Positions 11,701 through 24,024 of a stretch of 64,000 nt of DNA are shown piece by piece (the stretch's first letter is position 1; the number at the start of each line of letters is the position of its first letter). Below the pieces are notes generated by a model. The model did not search any database. It saw nothing but the letters and a program-made list of their open reading frames with translations, and was not told the origin of the DNA. The position numbers and the translations under genes were made by a program. The DNA is from Carex sylvatica (lineage: Eukaryota; Streptophyta; Magnoliopsida; Poales; Cyperaceae). The stretch is from assembly GCA_964058845.1 (NCBI GenBank), contig CAXKVR010000038.1, forward strand, positions 62,001-126,000, given 5' to 3'.

Positions 11701-12588
11701 TTTTTAATTCAAAGTCTATAAATATCTAACACTATAATTTAAAGCTGTTCTTTCAAAGCTCTAAAAAAAACATTGCAACTCTGACCAGTGTGCTGATTTC
11801 AGCCTTATGGACTTGGTCAACAGTATCATAAATTAAAGTAACCATTGAGTTCTAACTAACGTCGTCACCATGTTCAAGCAGTTAAGCAGGGGAAACAAAA
11901 CAAAGAATATTAAATTAGGTCCAGTAGCAACTGAAACATGCAAAAATCAGGTACCCTTGGTTTCATTTGCCTAGGTTTGTCAGATTTCCCCCCTCACAAA
12001 GAATCAACCATTACCTAATATTGGTTGCAATGATCTTTCATCAGATTCATAAAAAAACTTTTTGGGGAATTAAGAGTTGAACTGATGGGCAAGTATAGCA
12101 GAATCGGCTGACAGGTAAGACAGGTAGAACACCGTGCCAGTATGAGCAAGAATGCATCAAATTAGAAATTTCAAAATACTTTGCTGAATAGATAATATAA
12201 CCCCTTACCTTTGGAAATTTAACTAATCCCAAAATCGGAAGAAAAAAAAAAAGCTGGAGAAAATCAAATCATGTAGGTACAGCCTACAGGACCGACCAGA
12301 ACCGTACCATTACTTAAAGTACGACTAACCAATTTCAGAGTAAGTTCGCAGATTTGTATGAAAACAAGCAATCCGCAAGAAGTTAAACTAAATGAAAGGA
12401 TGCAGAAAGACAAAACTAAAAGCCAGGGAAGAAAATTGGATAATTACTGTTACTGGTGCATCTACTCGCTGAACGTTGCTCTCTTCGACAAGGATCTCCA
12501 TGGCCTTCATGCAGAGAGCTTTCACCTCCGATTCCTTCAATGGGTCGCATCTTTTTAGTTGTTCTATCTGTCTATCCAGATCCGACAT
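8740..12588 (-). CDS. PPX: Serine/threonine protein phosphatase 4 catalytic subunit (PPX/PP4C)
   Basis: Eight coding exons: 12588-12448, 11174-11022, 10433-10371, 10197-10112, 10031-9956, 9780-9512, 8990-8912, 8790-8740, all GT-AG and in frame, giving 305 aa, the family length. It starts [14 protein letters not shown], as plant PPX proteins do. The metal-binding phosphoesterase motifs are intact: GDIHG (D51, H53), GDFVDRG (D79, D82) and GNHE (N111, H112). The C-terminus is PDYFL; in PP2A-like enzymes this terminal leucine is carboxymethylated. The enzyme dephosphorylates phospho-Ser/Thr proteins in a complex with PP4R2/PP4R3-type subunits. In plants it has been linked to plastid localisation, miRNA processing and DNA repair (established knowledge). 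The first intron is about 1.27 kb; an open frame running from it through exon 2 into intron 2 (11468-10992) is not a real start. The gene is transcribed away from TAF6. It looks functional. Confidence 0.97.
8827..8847. repeat. Poly-G tract (21 G) in the last PPX intron
   Basis: Twenty-one consecutive G on the plus strand (C on the transcribed sense) between PPX exons 7 and 8, about 37 bases upstream of the last exon's acceptor. The sense transcript carries a C-run, the template a G-run. Length may be affected by sequencing slippage. Confidence 0.9.
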
Positions 12589-13277
12589 CCCCTTAACGTC
12601 CGCTTCTGTAAATTTCGCTGTCCTTGGAGGTTTCTTGACTTAGTCTAGACAAGAACCAGTACAGAGGAAGAGAGGAGTTTTTTTCGAATTGGTCGGGGGA
12701 AAGAGGTAGAGGTAGAGGTAGAGGAGGGGAGAACTTTGGAACGGGGAACGGGGAACGGGAACGAAGATAGAGAATTAGGTTTCCAGATATTCTGTGGATA
12801 GATCTTTATGAACAGTTGTACAGCTACATATGATTTGTAGGACCCGCCCGAAAACTCCCGGATATTTCAACTCTTAATCAATTCCGAGCAATCTCTATGG
12901 TCTCCGCGAAATAAAACTTGTACAGTTTCACAAAAGCACCACAACCACAGTGTAACCGAGTGCGCATCCTCCGAGATATCTCATATTTAGTTTTGAGATT
13001 GGCGCAGAACGGAGATTTTAATCTGATCCGTTCGTTTTGATCGGACGGACCAGATCAGATCTCAAAAGAACAGCGGATAATCTCCCCAAAACGAAGTGCA
13101 GACTGTAGGGAGATAGCCATCGCGGTTCTCTCTCCTCTCTTCCCAGTACAGTGCTAGGGTTTTGGTTGGCTATGATTGAACAGTAGGCGCAGCGCAGATT
13201 AGAGGTAGGTTTTTATATACCGAGTGCTTGATTAGAGTTTCAGCTCCACTGGGGAGGGCGAGATATTCGGGAGAAAG
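12589..13277. promoter_or_regulatory. Bidirectional promoter region between PPX and TAF6
   Basis: The start codons of PPX (minus) and TAF6 (plus) are 689 bp apart and face away from each other, so both promoters and 5' UTRs must share this segment. On the PPX side there is a purine-rich block (12700-12770) with GAGGTA and GGGGAAC repeats. On the TAF6 side a CTAGGGTTTT telo-box (13154-13163) lies about 115 bp before the ATG. No convincing TATA box was seen for either gene, which fits housekeeping genes. Confidence 0.7.
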
Positions 13278-16200
13278 ATGAGTATAGTTCCAAAAGAGAC
13301 GATAGAGGTGATCGCTCAGAGCATTGGTATCCCCAATCTGTCCCCAGATGTCGCCCTTGCACTTGCGCCTGATGTCGAGTACCGTCTTCGTGAAATTATC
13401 CAGGTTTCTGGTTTTCCTGCTAGCTCTCACTTTGATGTATATTGATTTCTAATACTGAGGTATGGTTTTCTTTGGGAAATTTGTGGGAACTAAGGAACAA
13501 GAATACAAAATACCTTCTGTAATACTGAGGAAATGATAACACCTATACTCTCTTGTTCGCTCTCTGCCTCCTTCTGAGGTTGGGCCTATTTGAGTTTTTG
13601 TTCAGTCATAATTGAACAATTGACGCCAATTGTGTAACGTTGGAATATAATTTGGCTTCATTGCACAAATATTAATTAGCGTTGTCTCGAGGTTTTGACA
13701 GAACTCAGACCTAATTGGCCAATTTAAAGTAAAATTGTAAATTGATGTTACATTAATGCCAGTGTCTTCTTCTGATTATATCATTTACAGTAACTTGGTA
13801 CCATAATCAGAGATCTAGTCCATAATTTATGCTCTACTTACCTGCATCAAGTGGCAAGGTCCCATAGAGCCTGGCAGCAATAATGAGAAGATGTTATATG
13901 TTAACATCAAGTGTTAGAGGGTGGTATGATAACAAAATCACAGAGATGGGTTCCATTGTATATTGTAAATTATTTCAAACTGTTGAGATGTTTATTCTTG
14001 ACTTGGCAGGAGGCTATAAAGTGCATGCGGCACTCAAAACGAACTGTTTTAACTGCCGACGACATGGACAGCGCGCTTAACTTGAGGAACATTGAGGTTT
14101 ATATAACGGAAATTTGAATTGTTTACAAATTAAATAAAAAATATGGCTTGTTGTGCTAATTGTACTTGTCTAATCAGTGACTAAGCACGTACCATGCAAT
14201 TGGACTATACTCCAGCAAAAATTGTCCAATTGACCTCAACTTTTTTCGAGGCAAAAAAGAAACATTTCTGTGGAGTGCACCACTTTTTGAAGAAAGTCTC
14301 ACAAACTTTGATGTCTATTTTAATGCAAAGCATATGCTTGAAAAGTCGCTTTGTTTCTGACAATTGTTGTTTGTTTTTCACCAAGCCTATATATGGTTTT
14401 GCTTCTGGTGATCCACTAAAGTTCAAACGGGCTATTGGGCACAAGGACCTCTTCTACCTGGATGACAGAGAAGTTGACTTTAAGGAGGTGAATATTTACT
14501 GCTATCTGGGACATAATTATGAGTACTTGCCTTGTGTAGACATTGCAATAGGTTGAACTAGTCTACCGTGTTACTGTTTTGGAGTTTCATCTAAACTTAA
14601 AGGCAATCAGAAACCAACTATACTCTTACAATTGGTTTCAGGATAACAAAAATACCAAATTAGTTTTACCCAGTGCCAAACCCATTCAACCATTTACCCT
14701 GTTAAGCTTTCTACGTTTTGCCTCTATCTAAATTCCTTATTTTAGCTTCAAACTTGTTATATAAGCTGGTGTCGGGACTGCTTGCAGGTAATAGATGCAC
14801 CTCTACCCAAGGCTCCGCTCGACACGGCAGTTGTGACCCATTGGCTAGCGATAGAAGGGGTGCAACCTGCTATACCTGAAAATCCTCCTATCGAAGGTAG
14901 GTTCTATAGTTGTCTTTTCAAAATTATTGTATCACATACAGTTGGGTTTTTCCTTGCAGATCACACAGAAATTCCACTGTCTTTGCATATAAATTCAACA
15001 ATTTTTTCTGTTAATGCAGCAAGCATGTGCTACTTTTTGATTATTTCAGACCTATACTGGACCCTTAAAATTGGACCCTTAAAACTTGACCAATTTTCAG
15101 TCCATGAACACCAACTCCCTAGCTTATTTTGCTCAGTGCCTGTACAAACAAGCATGGGACACTAGTTCTAAATTTGACTGTTTTGGCTTGTAGTTCTTTC
15201 GGGCTTTAAGAAGAAATAAGTTTTTCTTTTTTGTTATTGTGGTCACATTGTCCAATTTGATTGAATGGATGTTGTTGCCCCAGGGTTCTACCGTTTAATG
15301 CTTTTTGTGAAGTTCTAAAAAGGATGAGCATTATTATTGTGTGATATTTGGAACATGTGGTAATGTATCTATGTTGCAGAAATCCGTAGAACTGTTTAAA
15401 TCTTTTTTTTTTTTTTCCCTCCTAGAGTTTTATGTGTGAGGTATGGGTAGCCATATGCTATTGCTTCAAGATTACACTTTGAGGAATGAAAATGTGCGGT
15501 CCATGATGTTCATTTTGATTTTTATAACAATCTGTTGTGTGCCCCTTGAAAGTTTTTACAATAGCGGTATTGATGGGATGAGTGCTACAAATAAGCTGTT
15601 ACAAGAAGTCCACGTCTGTCGAGACGATTGCTTCTTTTAAATATTTGGAAATTGCATCACATCATAAATTTTCATTTTAGATCACAGATTCACAATGAAT
15701 GGCTTAGACTGTCCATTTGAATTTTGAAGAGAGCAATCCTGTAGCAGTATCATATGCTATGGATTGCAAAACAGTAAAACACATGCAGTGTCCTAAATAT
15801 ACGAATTTTCTGTATCCTTTGCTCTTTTGGTATGGAAAGGGATACCAGTATGCATGGTGTAAATGTCTTGTAAATAGGAACTATCACAAATTCCCATATT
15901 AACTCTCAATGCACTGATATTTATCTAACCAATTCAGACTTTTATGATACCCTTTGCTTTGATTTGAATATTTTGGATTAGACAGCTGCACTTAGGGGTG
16001 TTCATCAATTTGGTTCGGTTGAAACCGAACCGAACCGAAGTTTTATTTCGGTTTGTTCGGTTCAAACCGAAATATATTAATTTTTTTAATTTAAAACAAT
16101 TGATTTATAATAAATCGAAGTATATTAAGAAATAAACTGGAGTATTAAGAAATAAACTAAGATATTTAGAAATAAACCAAGTATTTAAAGCAATTGATTA

Positions 16201-19200
16201 AGAAATAAACCGGGGTGGTTCGGATCAAATTCATATTATATGAAAGTTCGGTCGGTTCGGTTATTTCGGTTTTGAAAATTTTCAAACCGAACCGAACCGA
16301 AGTTATAATTCGGTTTTGAAAAGCCAACCGAACCCATCCAATAAACCGAAATAACCGAACTGTTTAAACCGAACTAATTCGGTTCGGTCCAAAACCGATT
16401 AAACCGAACCGTTTGAACACCCCTAGCAGCACTAGGTTTCATTGAGGAAAAGTTTAGGTCCAATTCATGTGCGAAGTATAGTTTTACTTCCATCTACCTA
16501 CTTGAATCTTTTCATTTGACATATTTTGAAATAATCCTGTTGGCATCTTTTCCAACTGTTCACTTCTTCAGCAATTGTGGCTCCACAAGATGGGAAAAAG
16601 ATGGATCATGGAAAAGATGATTCTCTTCCTGTCGACTTAAAACTCCCTATTAAGCATGTTTTATCAAGAGAACTACAGGTACGATCTTTTGTGTCAACCT
16701 CTGTTCTGTAGTACCCTAGAGGATGTGGTAGGAGGAATTTTTTTGTTTCATTTTTTTTTATCAGATATTGAGGGTTGTAGCGATTTTAGTTTTGTTAATG
16801 CTCCTTTTAGTTTCTCTTTTAAGGGTTTACAAAAGTATTATCTTAATTGGAGGGTGGAGGTGGTAATTCTTTAAGGTCAACACCTGGCTTCTGAAGAGAT
16901 TAAATTTGTGTGGTGTGATTTTGAAATAAACTGCAAATTGGTCATTACATTATTAAGTGGTCAAGTTAGATCAGGGTTTATTATTTGTCAGAAATAATGG
17001 ATGTTTTCTGCAAAGAGGTAAAAGAGCTGTTGCTTTCTTAACAAGCTGATGGGCTGTAGAGTGAATTTTGTGTTCCTTTACAGTTGTACTTTGACAAGAT
17101 TGGTGAGCTTATTCTACTGAGGCCAGAGACAGCACTATTTAAGGAGGCATTACTGAGCCTTGCCAAAGACTCCGGACTTCACCCACTTGTTCCTTACTTC
17201 TCCTACTTCATTGCAGATGAGGTTCATATAGTTCTAATTTATGTTCCTTTTTACTATTTTTCTTATGTTGTTTGTTAACGTGGTGACTTGACATACCACC
17301 TAAATATCTTCCTTCTCATTCCTAGTTTATTAGGAATAACTACTTGAAATAATATACAGTTTCTACGTGTTAGTGTATGTTTATAAAGTTAGTTGGTTTG
17401 TACTAGCAGATGTTTTTGAATGCTTCCTGAAAAACAGAGCTTATTGACTCTTTTGCATGCACTTTGGGGATATAGGAAATGTTTACTGTCTTATCCAAAG
17501 GAGGTGCCAACTAAAGTGAAGTGAAATTAGTTGTTCTGTTGACAAGCCCCACTTTTGTGATCCTGTCATAAGCAATTGACCCAAACTAGTTGTAGGAAGC
17601 AAAAGGTGGATTTCGGCTTCATATGATTAAATTAAGTAAAATGCCATTGAACGTGACCAAATTTAGCAACTAATGGTAGAATTTCCAATTAAATTTTTTG
17701 TAAATTCTTTTTAGGTAAGTCGAAACTTGAGCAATTTATCAATTTTGTTTGCGCTCATGCGAGTTCTGAAGAGCCTTCTAAGCAATCCTCATATTCACAT
17801 AGAGCCATATGTAAGTTCATAACGTTTTCTTTTAACTTTTATAAAATGTTTCTTGAACTACCGGTCGTTGCACATTTAATTGGCAGTGACATGAAATGGG
17901 TAAATTCTCATATGTTACTCAACTACGTCCATTTTACAATTTGCCAATCGAGTTTGATTGACCTCATGAAAGCCATTTGACATCAGTTTGATATCAAATT
18001 TAGTCAGTCTTTAATCCCAACAACGCAAATGCATGACTGTAAAAAGTACTGAAAGATCTTTTTTATAAACATGAATATACCAGAGCTTCTGCAGTGAATT
18101 TGCTGATATTTACCCTTTGATAGTTAGGTCACTTGTGCAGTGCTATGCAGATTGATATTAACTGTTATTTTACATGGTGCATAACACATTCCAACGCTTT
18201 AATTTGCAAAATCCAATGTTTTAACATATAAAAAGTGCTGCATGTCTGCCATAGACTAAATTTATAGATATTATATTTAGGTGGGGTTTTGAGTGGGTTT
18301 TCTATATTTTTTTGAAAGAAACATGGAATGTTCAACATTAATGCAGTGTGTCTCGCTCTGCAGGGGCGGAGCTAGAAATTGAGATTGGGGGGCTGAAAAA
18401 TCTAGTAGTGTAATTTCATTTTCTGAGAGATGCTGAAGAGTTTTGATACATATAAAATTACAAAATTTAATGGACAAAATTACAAATTTTCAATTATAGA
18501 AGGGCTAATTATTATTATTTCTTTATATAATGAGTTTTCATCTTTAAACCTAATCCAAGTACTAATAAAAATGCTTAAAAAAAAAAGGAAAGGGTTGTTT
18601 CTGAAAGCATGTCCTTAATTGGCTAAACAGACTTGTGTGAATTGAACAGAACTTTGGACCAGCAGTGTAATTGAGTAAGGTGATGCACGTTTAAATTTTT
18701 TGCACTTTAGTTCACGTTATATTTTTATCTAATTGTTGCATCAGATTTAATCATGTCGATAAACTATTGAACTACAGTTTTCTAGAAGATTTATGTTTTA
18801 AATTTTTATTTTGACATGAACAGCTACATCAAATGATGCCATCAATTATCACATGCCTTGTTGCTAAACGAGTGGGGGAACAGGTATCTGATAACCACTG
18901 GGCCATCCGAGACTTCGCTGCCAAGCTTGTATCATCAATTTGTCGAAGGTAAATTGTATTGGCTCTGATTTGATTCGTGGGTTTTGTATAAGTGCATTTC
19001 TAAAAGCTTTGAATGCATAACTGCTTTGTAGTTGTCTATTTTGCCTTCATTTTTCTTACAAATTGAAGTTTGATAATATGGTATGGATGGGCTTCTGAGG
19101 TTTAACCTAAATAGCAACAAGGTCCAAACCAGAGTGTTCCAACCCTAATGCACCAGAGCAAACAAGCAATGTATGAGCTTTTAATTAGGATGAACTGGCG

Positions 19201-22154
19201 TCAAAGCATAAAGGCATGTTTGTGCGGGTTCAAGTTGAGAATTTGAACTTTGAGTAGGCATATTGACACTCAAAAAGATGTCAAAGTATTTTTCATCTAG
19301 TGTTGCATTTTTTTATGTGGAAGCGAATATGATGCAGATATGGGCATGTGTATCATAACCTCCAGTCGAGGCTGACAAAGACGCTTATTCATGCTTTTCT
19401 TGACCCTTCCAAGGCGCTAACCCAGCATTATGGTGCCATCAGGGGCCTTTCTGCTCTTGGGCCTAGTGTGGTATGTTCTCCCTTTCCTCCTCTTCCTTTC
19501 ACTTTGTCATGCTATTATGCACACACACATACGCATAGTGACTTAATTTTGAGGTTGGATATGATTGCATAATAAATGACTTTAATTGGACCACAATGGA
19601 CCACATTACAAACTAATTAAGCATGCAAATTTATTTCAATCCTGGAATTTGGGCACAATCTACTTGTCTCACACCTTTAAAGGTGCTGTTTCACTCGTTT
19701 CCATCTTTGGCTTTGTACATTACCAGCACCAAAATATTAAGTGCCTCTGTTTCCATTGATATTCTGGACTTGGATCACAGGCCCTAATATTCTGGTTTGG
19801 GCTGTCTAATCTAAAACGCACTGGATTGAATTTTTGACATCATCAGTGGGTTCAATCTGGCGCATTCATTTTAGAATGTACAGTTCAGCTAGAATAGCAG
19901 AGCCCTGTGATTCACAGTCTGGTATAGAAAGAAAAGAAAAAGGCTACGTCACATAAATGTCCTGAAGATTTTGCGCTGTTTTAGACCCTAAAGTTTTATA
20001 TTCTGGTTTGATTTGACCTTTCTATCTTTTACCATTTTGGTTGCTACCATCACATTCCTTTTCTAAAGCTGGATAAAATTTTAGTTAATGCTGACATTTG
20101 AAATAATGTCATTTTGGTGTGATTACTTTAGTGAAGAAATAAGTCGGCTCATTTCATGACACTGTTGATAAAGCTTTTAGTCCATATTCTGACTGAAATG
20201 GGATTGGAGGAAATAAAATGGTGCAAATCTGAGTGTTTGGGAGGCAAAATATGATTTGGAACTAGGAACCAAAGTGGGAGCTTCATGATGCTCAACGATC
20301 ATTTGTGTAAATATACAGGAAGGAAAGAATACAAGAGAAACAGGAAATGAAATGGAGTCTTTGGGTAAAATTAGTAATACAAAATGGTAGCAGAAGGGTC
20401 ATTTATCTTCTTCTCTCATTTCTTCTATTTATCTTAGTTTTAATTTTGTTTTATGGGTAGGTGAGGCTTCTGATTTTACCAAACCTGGAGACATACATGC
20501 AACTACTGGATCCTGAGATGCAACTTGAGAAACAGAAGAATGAGTTGAAGCGAAAGGAGGCTTGGCGTGTCTATGGTTCCTTGTTGGTCGGTCTATTTTT
20601 CTTTTACTTGCTATTTTATTATACTTCCCATTATATTTGCATTTAGTACCAAATATTATCTGAGTATTGCAGAATAGGATTTGTAGATTATCCCCGAAAC
20701 CAATGTTTAAATATCAGCTGACCTAGATACTATCATGACAAGTTCATCAAGTACTATCTATAATTTCCTGGCTTGCTTATCAGTAAATTTCCTCGTTCAA
20801 TTGTGGGGTGATCTTTCAATTTCCTCATTCTTTTTGGGTCAAGGTGCAAAGCACCCAAAATTATGGATTCCATTTGTCTTCCGAAAGCAACATAGTACTT
20901 TGAAAGGCTATTGTAATTTGAGATGTTATAACACATGATGTATTATACATTGTGTGCTCTTTTGCATATAAAAACGTTGGGGCAACTTCATGTGATCTTT
21001 TGGTTTTGGTGGTTGATCAATAATGTAATATGCTTGTGAGGGTGACCTTGTCTTATTGGGGTTTTGCAATTTTCATGGGTTATACTTTTAGTGTCATTTG
21101 CGGTTTGTGACCGCACTTTCTATTTTACATTTGGGGCTAAACAGTATGCTTTGCAGGGACATAACAATATAGCCTAGTAAGCATGGTTTTTTCTGGTAAG
21201 TACTGTATAATACTTGGTAATAAGGCGGGGTGGATTGATTACTTTCTGTATGTTCGTGATTTCAGCTTGCTGCAGGTAGTTGCTTGTATGACCGGCTAAG
21301 GCTATTTCCTGGATTGCTCTCTCCACCTGATATCCAGCCTTGGAAAACTAACAAAAAGATTGCTCTTACCCACCTACCAAGTAAGCTAGTCACTTTCCAC
21401 AGTTGTTAAATTACGAAGGAAATTGAAATAATTTGAGCAGAAGCTTGCACTTTTGGGTAGGTGGGTACCAACTTCGCACCAGTTCTAAACTCTTAGTTAC
21501 ATGTCAAGATGAAGTTGACAACCACAAACTTGTATTCTTCTTTGGGTTTCTTGTTCTAGTTTGCAAGAATTAGATATAGCTAGACCCAACTATTACACAC
21601 TGCCTACATGTCGATTAGTACCAGCTGGCAAATCTCAATTGAATGCAAAAGGTTCAACTGGTAGAAGCTGTGGTCAGGGTTGGTCTATTTATTATTATTG
21701 TTTTCAATTTAATTGATATATTCTAATATTGATTATGCAATACTTATTTATTCTCAATGTAGATAACAAAAGAAAAGCAAGTTCAACATTAAACTCACAT
21801 CAGCCTCCTACTAAGAAGCTCGCTGTCGACCCCACAGGGGCAAACTCACAATTTCCTTCAACTGATGGGCCTGCCACATCATCAAGCTGCGGCTCCAATC
21901 CAAATCATCACCATAGCCATAATAGCAGCAACAACAATAGCAGCAGCGCAGGCAAAATTACCAATACAAATACCAACATTAACAATGCCACTGGAAGTGG
22001 GGCCCTTGCACAGAGAATGGCTGGGTCAGCCGTGCTGAGGCAAGCATGGAAGGAGGACATGGATGCAGGCCATCTCCTTTCTTCGCTTCATAGCCTTTTT
22101 GGCGAGGGAGTCTTTTCTTTTATTCAACCTGCAGATATGCACTTCTTTATCTAA
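13278..22154 (+). CDS. TAF6: TFIID subunit 6 (TAF6)
   Basis: Twelve coding exons: 13278-13403, 14010-14096, 14386-14487, 14788-14896, 16572-16678, 17084-17221, 17715-17810, 18824-18948, 19338-19470, 20461-20586, 21266-21380, 21763-22154, giving 551 aa, close to the family's usual length. Residues 1 to about 71 form the histone-fold domain ([17 protein letters not shown]... [16 protein letters not shown]) that pairs with TAF9. The linker holds IYGFASGDP and [11 protein letters not shown]. Residues about 165-385 form the conserved HEAT-repeat domain ([53 protein letters not shown]). The C-terminus ends after a conserved helix ([20 protein letters not shown]). Role: TFIID assembly for RNA polymerase II initiation in the nucleus. 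The last exon contains a His/Ser/Asn-rich stretch before the terminal helix. The fourth intron (14897-16571) holds a hAT-like MITE. The start is supported by conservation of the first residues. It looks functional. Confidence 0.97.
15993..16425. mobile_element. hAT-like MITE with TTCGGTT-rich arms, in TAF6 intron 4
   Basis: The terminal inverted repeat TAGGGGTGTTCA pairs with TGAACACCCCTA. The flanking 8-bp direct repeats are GCTGCACT (15985-15992) and GCAGCACT (16426-16433), 7 of 8 matching, as expected for hAT transposition. The interior is dominated by repeated GGTTCGGTT/AACCGAACC words in inverted arrangement, so transcribed RNA would fold into a long hairpin. Non-coding. Confidence 0.85.
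18362..18620. mobile_element. Fragment of a CAGGGGCGGA-type element, in TAF6 intron 7
   Basis: Begins with CAGGGGCGGAGCTAGAAATT, a terminus wording similar to the hAT-like element at 42341, followed by GGGGGGCTGAAAAATCTAG. No matching right end could be found, so it is probably truncated; the right boundary is a guess. Confidence 0.4.
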
Positions 22155-22511
22155 TTAATTTCATTAGATGTTTTTGTATATGGGGAAAGTATTTTTTAAA
22201 TTATTAGGGTGAAAAATCAATGTAGGGTTGACTTAATAAGAAGATTAGCTGCATGTTGTTGTGAAATTTACCTTTATATCTTTCGTAGAGTTGCATATTA
22301 ATGTACATATTTAACATTGCTGTCCTCGTATTTAGCTGCATGGTTGCTGTAAAAGTATATTCTACATCTTTCTGTAACTAGTATGGTGAGGCCACATCCT
22401 GTAATGGTCAGGTAGTTTGGACAAATTTAGATAATTGTTTTACGACTTAATTCATATCCAAAAATCAGGAGGCACTGTACCGTCTTTCCATTTGATATTC
22501 CAGGAATTCAA
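22155..22511. other. TAF6 3' flank
   Basis: Presumed 3' UTR and downstream sequence of TAF6. No other feature seen. Confidence 0.4.
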
Positions 22512-22859
22512 TTACAACATTTGTAACTTGAAACATCTTATAATAATTTGATTTTGTAATTTTTAAAGTTTAAGTAGTTGATACAACATAATCTCTATAT
22601 TAAAATATTTTTGGAGATAAAATTTATATTTTTTTGAATTTTATTATTATTTATTAAGTATTTAACAAAACTGTTGTTTTTCATTGGTCTAGAATTATCT
22701 AAAAATAACAGTTTTGTAAAATACTTAATAAATAATAAAAAAAAAAATTTGATCTCTAAACACATTTTAATATAAAGATAATATTAAACGGTTTAGATTA
22801 ACTGTTAAAAATTATAAAATTAAATTATTGTAAGATGTTATAACTTATAAATGTTGTAA
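22512..22859. mobile_element. Foldback MITE downstream of TAF6
   Basis: About 170-bp arms are near reverse complements: the left TTACAACATTTGTAACTT... and right ...TAACTTATAAATGTTGTAA ends pair, as do internal blocks ATTTATTAAGTATTT / AAATACTTAATAAAT and AACTGTTGTTTTT / AAAATAACAGTTTT. The centre is near 22690. Non-coding. Its transcript would form an extended hairpin. Confidence 0.75.
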
Positions 22860-23996
22860 GTGGTCTCTCATCTTCATATTTAACGGTATTACGGTAATAT
22901 GTGTTGTATGAGGATCGACCGATCGAGACATGATACAAGCACTTTTTCTTTTATTTTGTCTTTTTATTTTATTGGGTGGGAATTTTTTTGGTAACGCCGT
23001 TGTACATTTTGACTAGGTTTTCTTAAATCATTCCATCTTTTTTTAAAATAAAAGAATTATAGACATGTTATTTTCCTTGTAAATTAATAACAACAACAAT
23101 CAAATATCTAGTCCCAAACACGTTGTTTTCCTATAAATTAGTGCAATTTTTTTTCATGAATTTACTTAGAATTTGGTATTGTATTAAATATTGTTAAATA
23201 TGAATAATTATAAATCTTAACGAATTTTAATATATCCTCAGAATAAAAAGAAATTCCAAACCTGCCCTCAGTTTTCCAAAAATTCAAAAAATGTCAGTGG
23301 AGCATTTTTCGAAAATTTAAAAAATCGAGAGTAGAGTTGGTTTTATTTTTATTTTTTTTGATATGAATATATTTTTTTGATAAATTTTGATGAATGGTAA
23401 AAAATATATATAAAATTTTATTATTTTTTATGTTCATAATATTTACAAAATATAGATTACAATTTACCTGTCGAATTTTATAATAGAATTTATTTCTTAC
23501 CGTTATTAATTTCATTAAACTAATTCGATACCGCTCTGTTTTACCATATTTCAGTGAGAAGTAAAGACAAATTGTATCTACATGATTTGTATAACTTATA
23601 AAGTCGAGCAATAATTTTTTTATAAATTAATTTTAATACATTTATTTTTATTATTTTTTTACTGCAGTAAAAATGATACTTAATTTATGTGAAATTTGAT
23701 TGCCTGGCTATTTACAAGTCTAACAATGCGTCAATTAAGTTATTTTTATTTTAAATATTATTTGAATTAATTGGAGATATATTATTGGCGAATATATATT
23801 TTTAAAATACATCAATATTTAGTTTAACTCCCCTGCCGACCGTTTGATTTGTTTAAAGCGGAGAATTACGAAATGCTAGATACAAAAGTCCTCATGAAAT
23901 TGAAACAAAATTCAGTAAATTAAATGGGCCTCACCGAATAATCACAAAAGAGAAAAGAGAATCAATATCTCATCTTATCCTACGAGAGACTTCGCG
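22860..23996. other. AT-rich intergenic DNA upstream of FLU
   Basis: No gene seen. The open frame at 23294-23611 (minus) is Lys/Ile/Asn-rich low-complexity translation of AT-rich DNA. The last 50-100 bp are presumably FLU promoter and 5' UTR. Confidence 0.5.
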
Positions 23997-24024
23997 TCTC
24001 TCTCTCTCTCTCTCTCTCTCTCTC
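23997..24024 (+). repeat. (TC)14 microsatellite abutting the FLU start codon
   Basis: Fourteen TC units end directly at the ATG of FLU at 24025. This is a pyrimidine-rich 5' UTR element; CT-rich leaders are common in plant genes. Confidence 0.9.
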
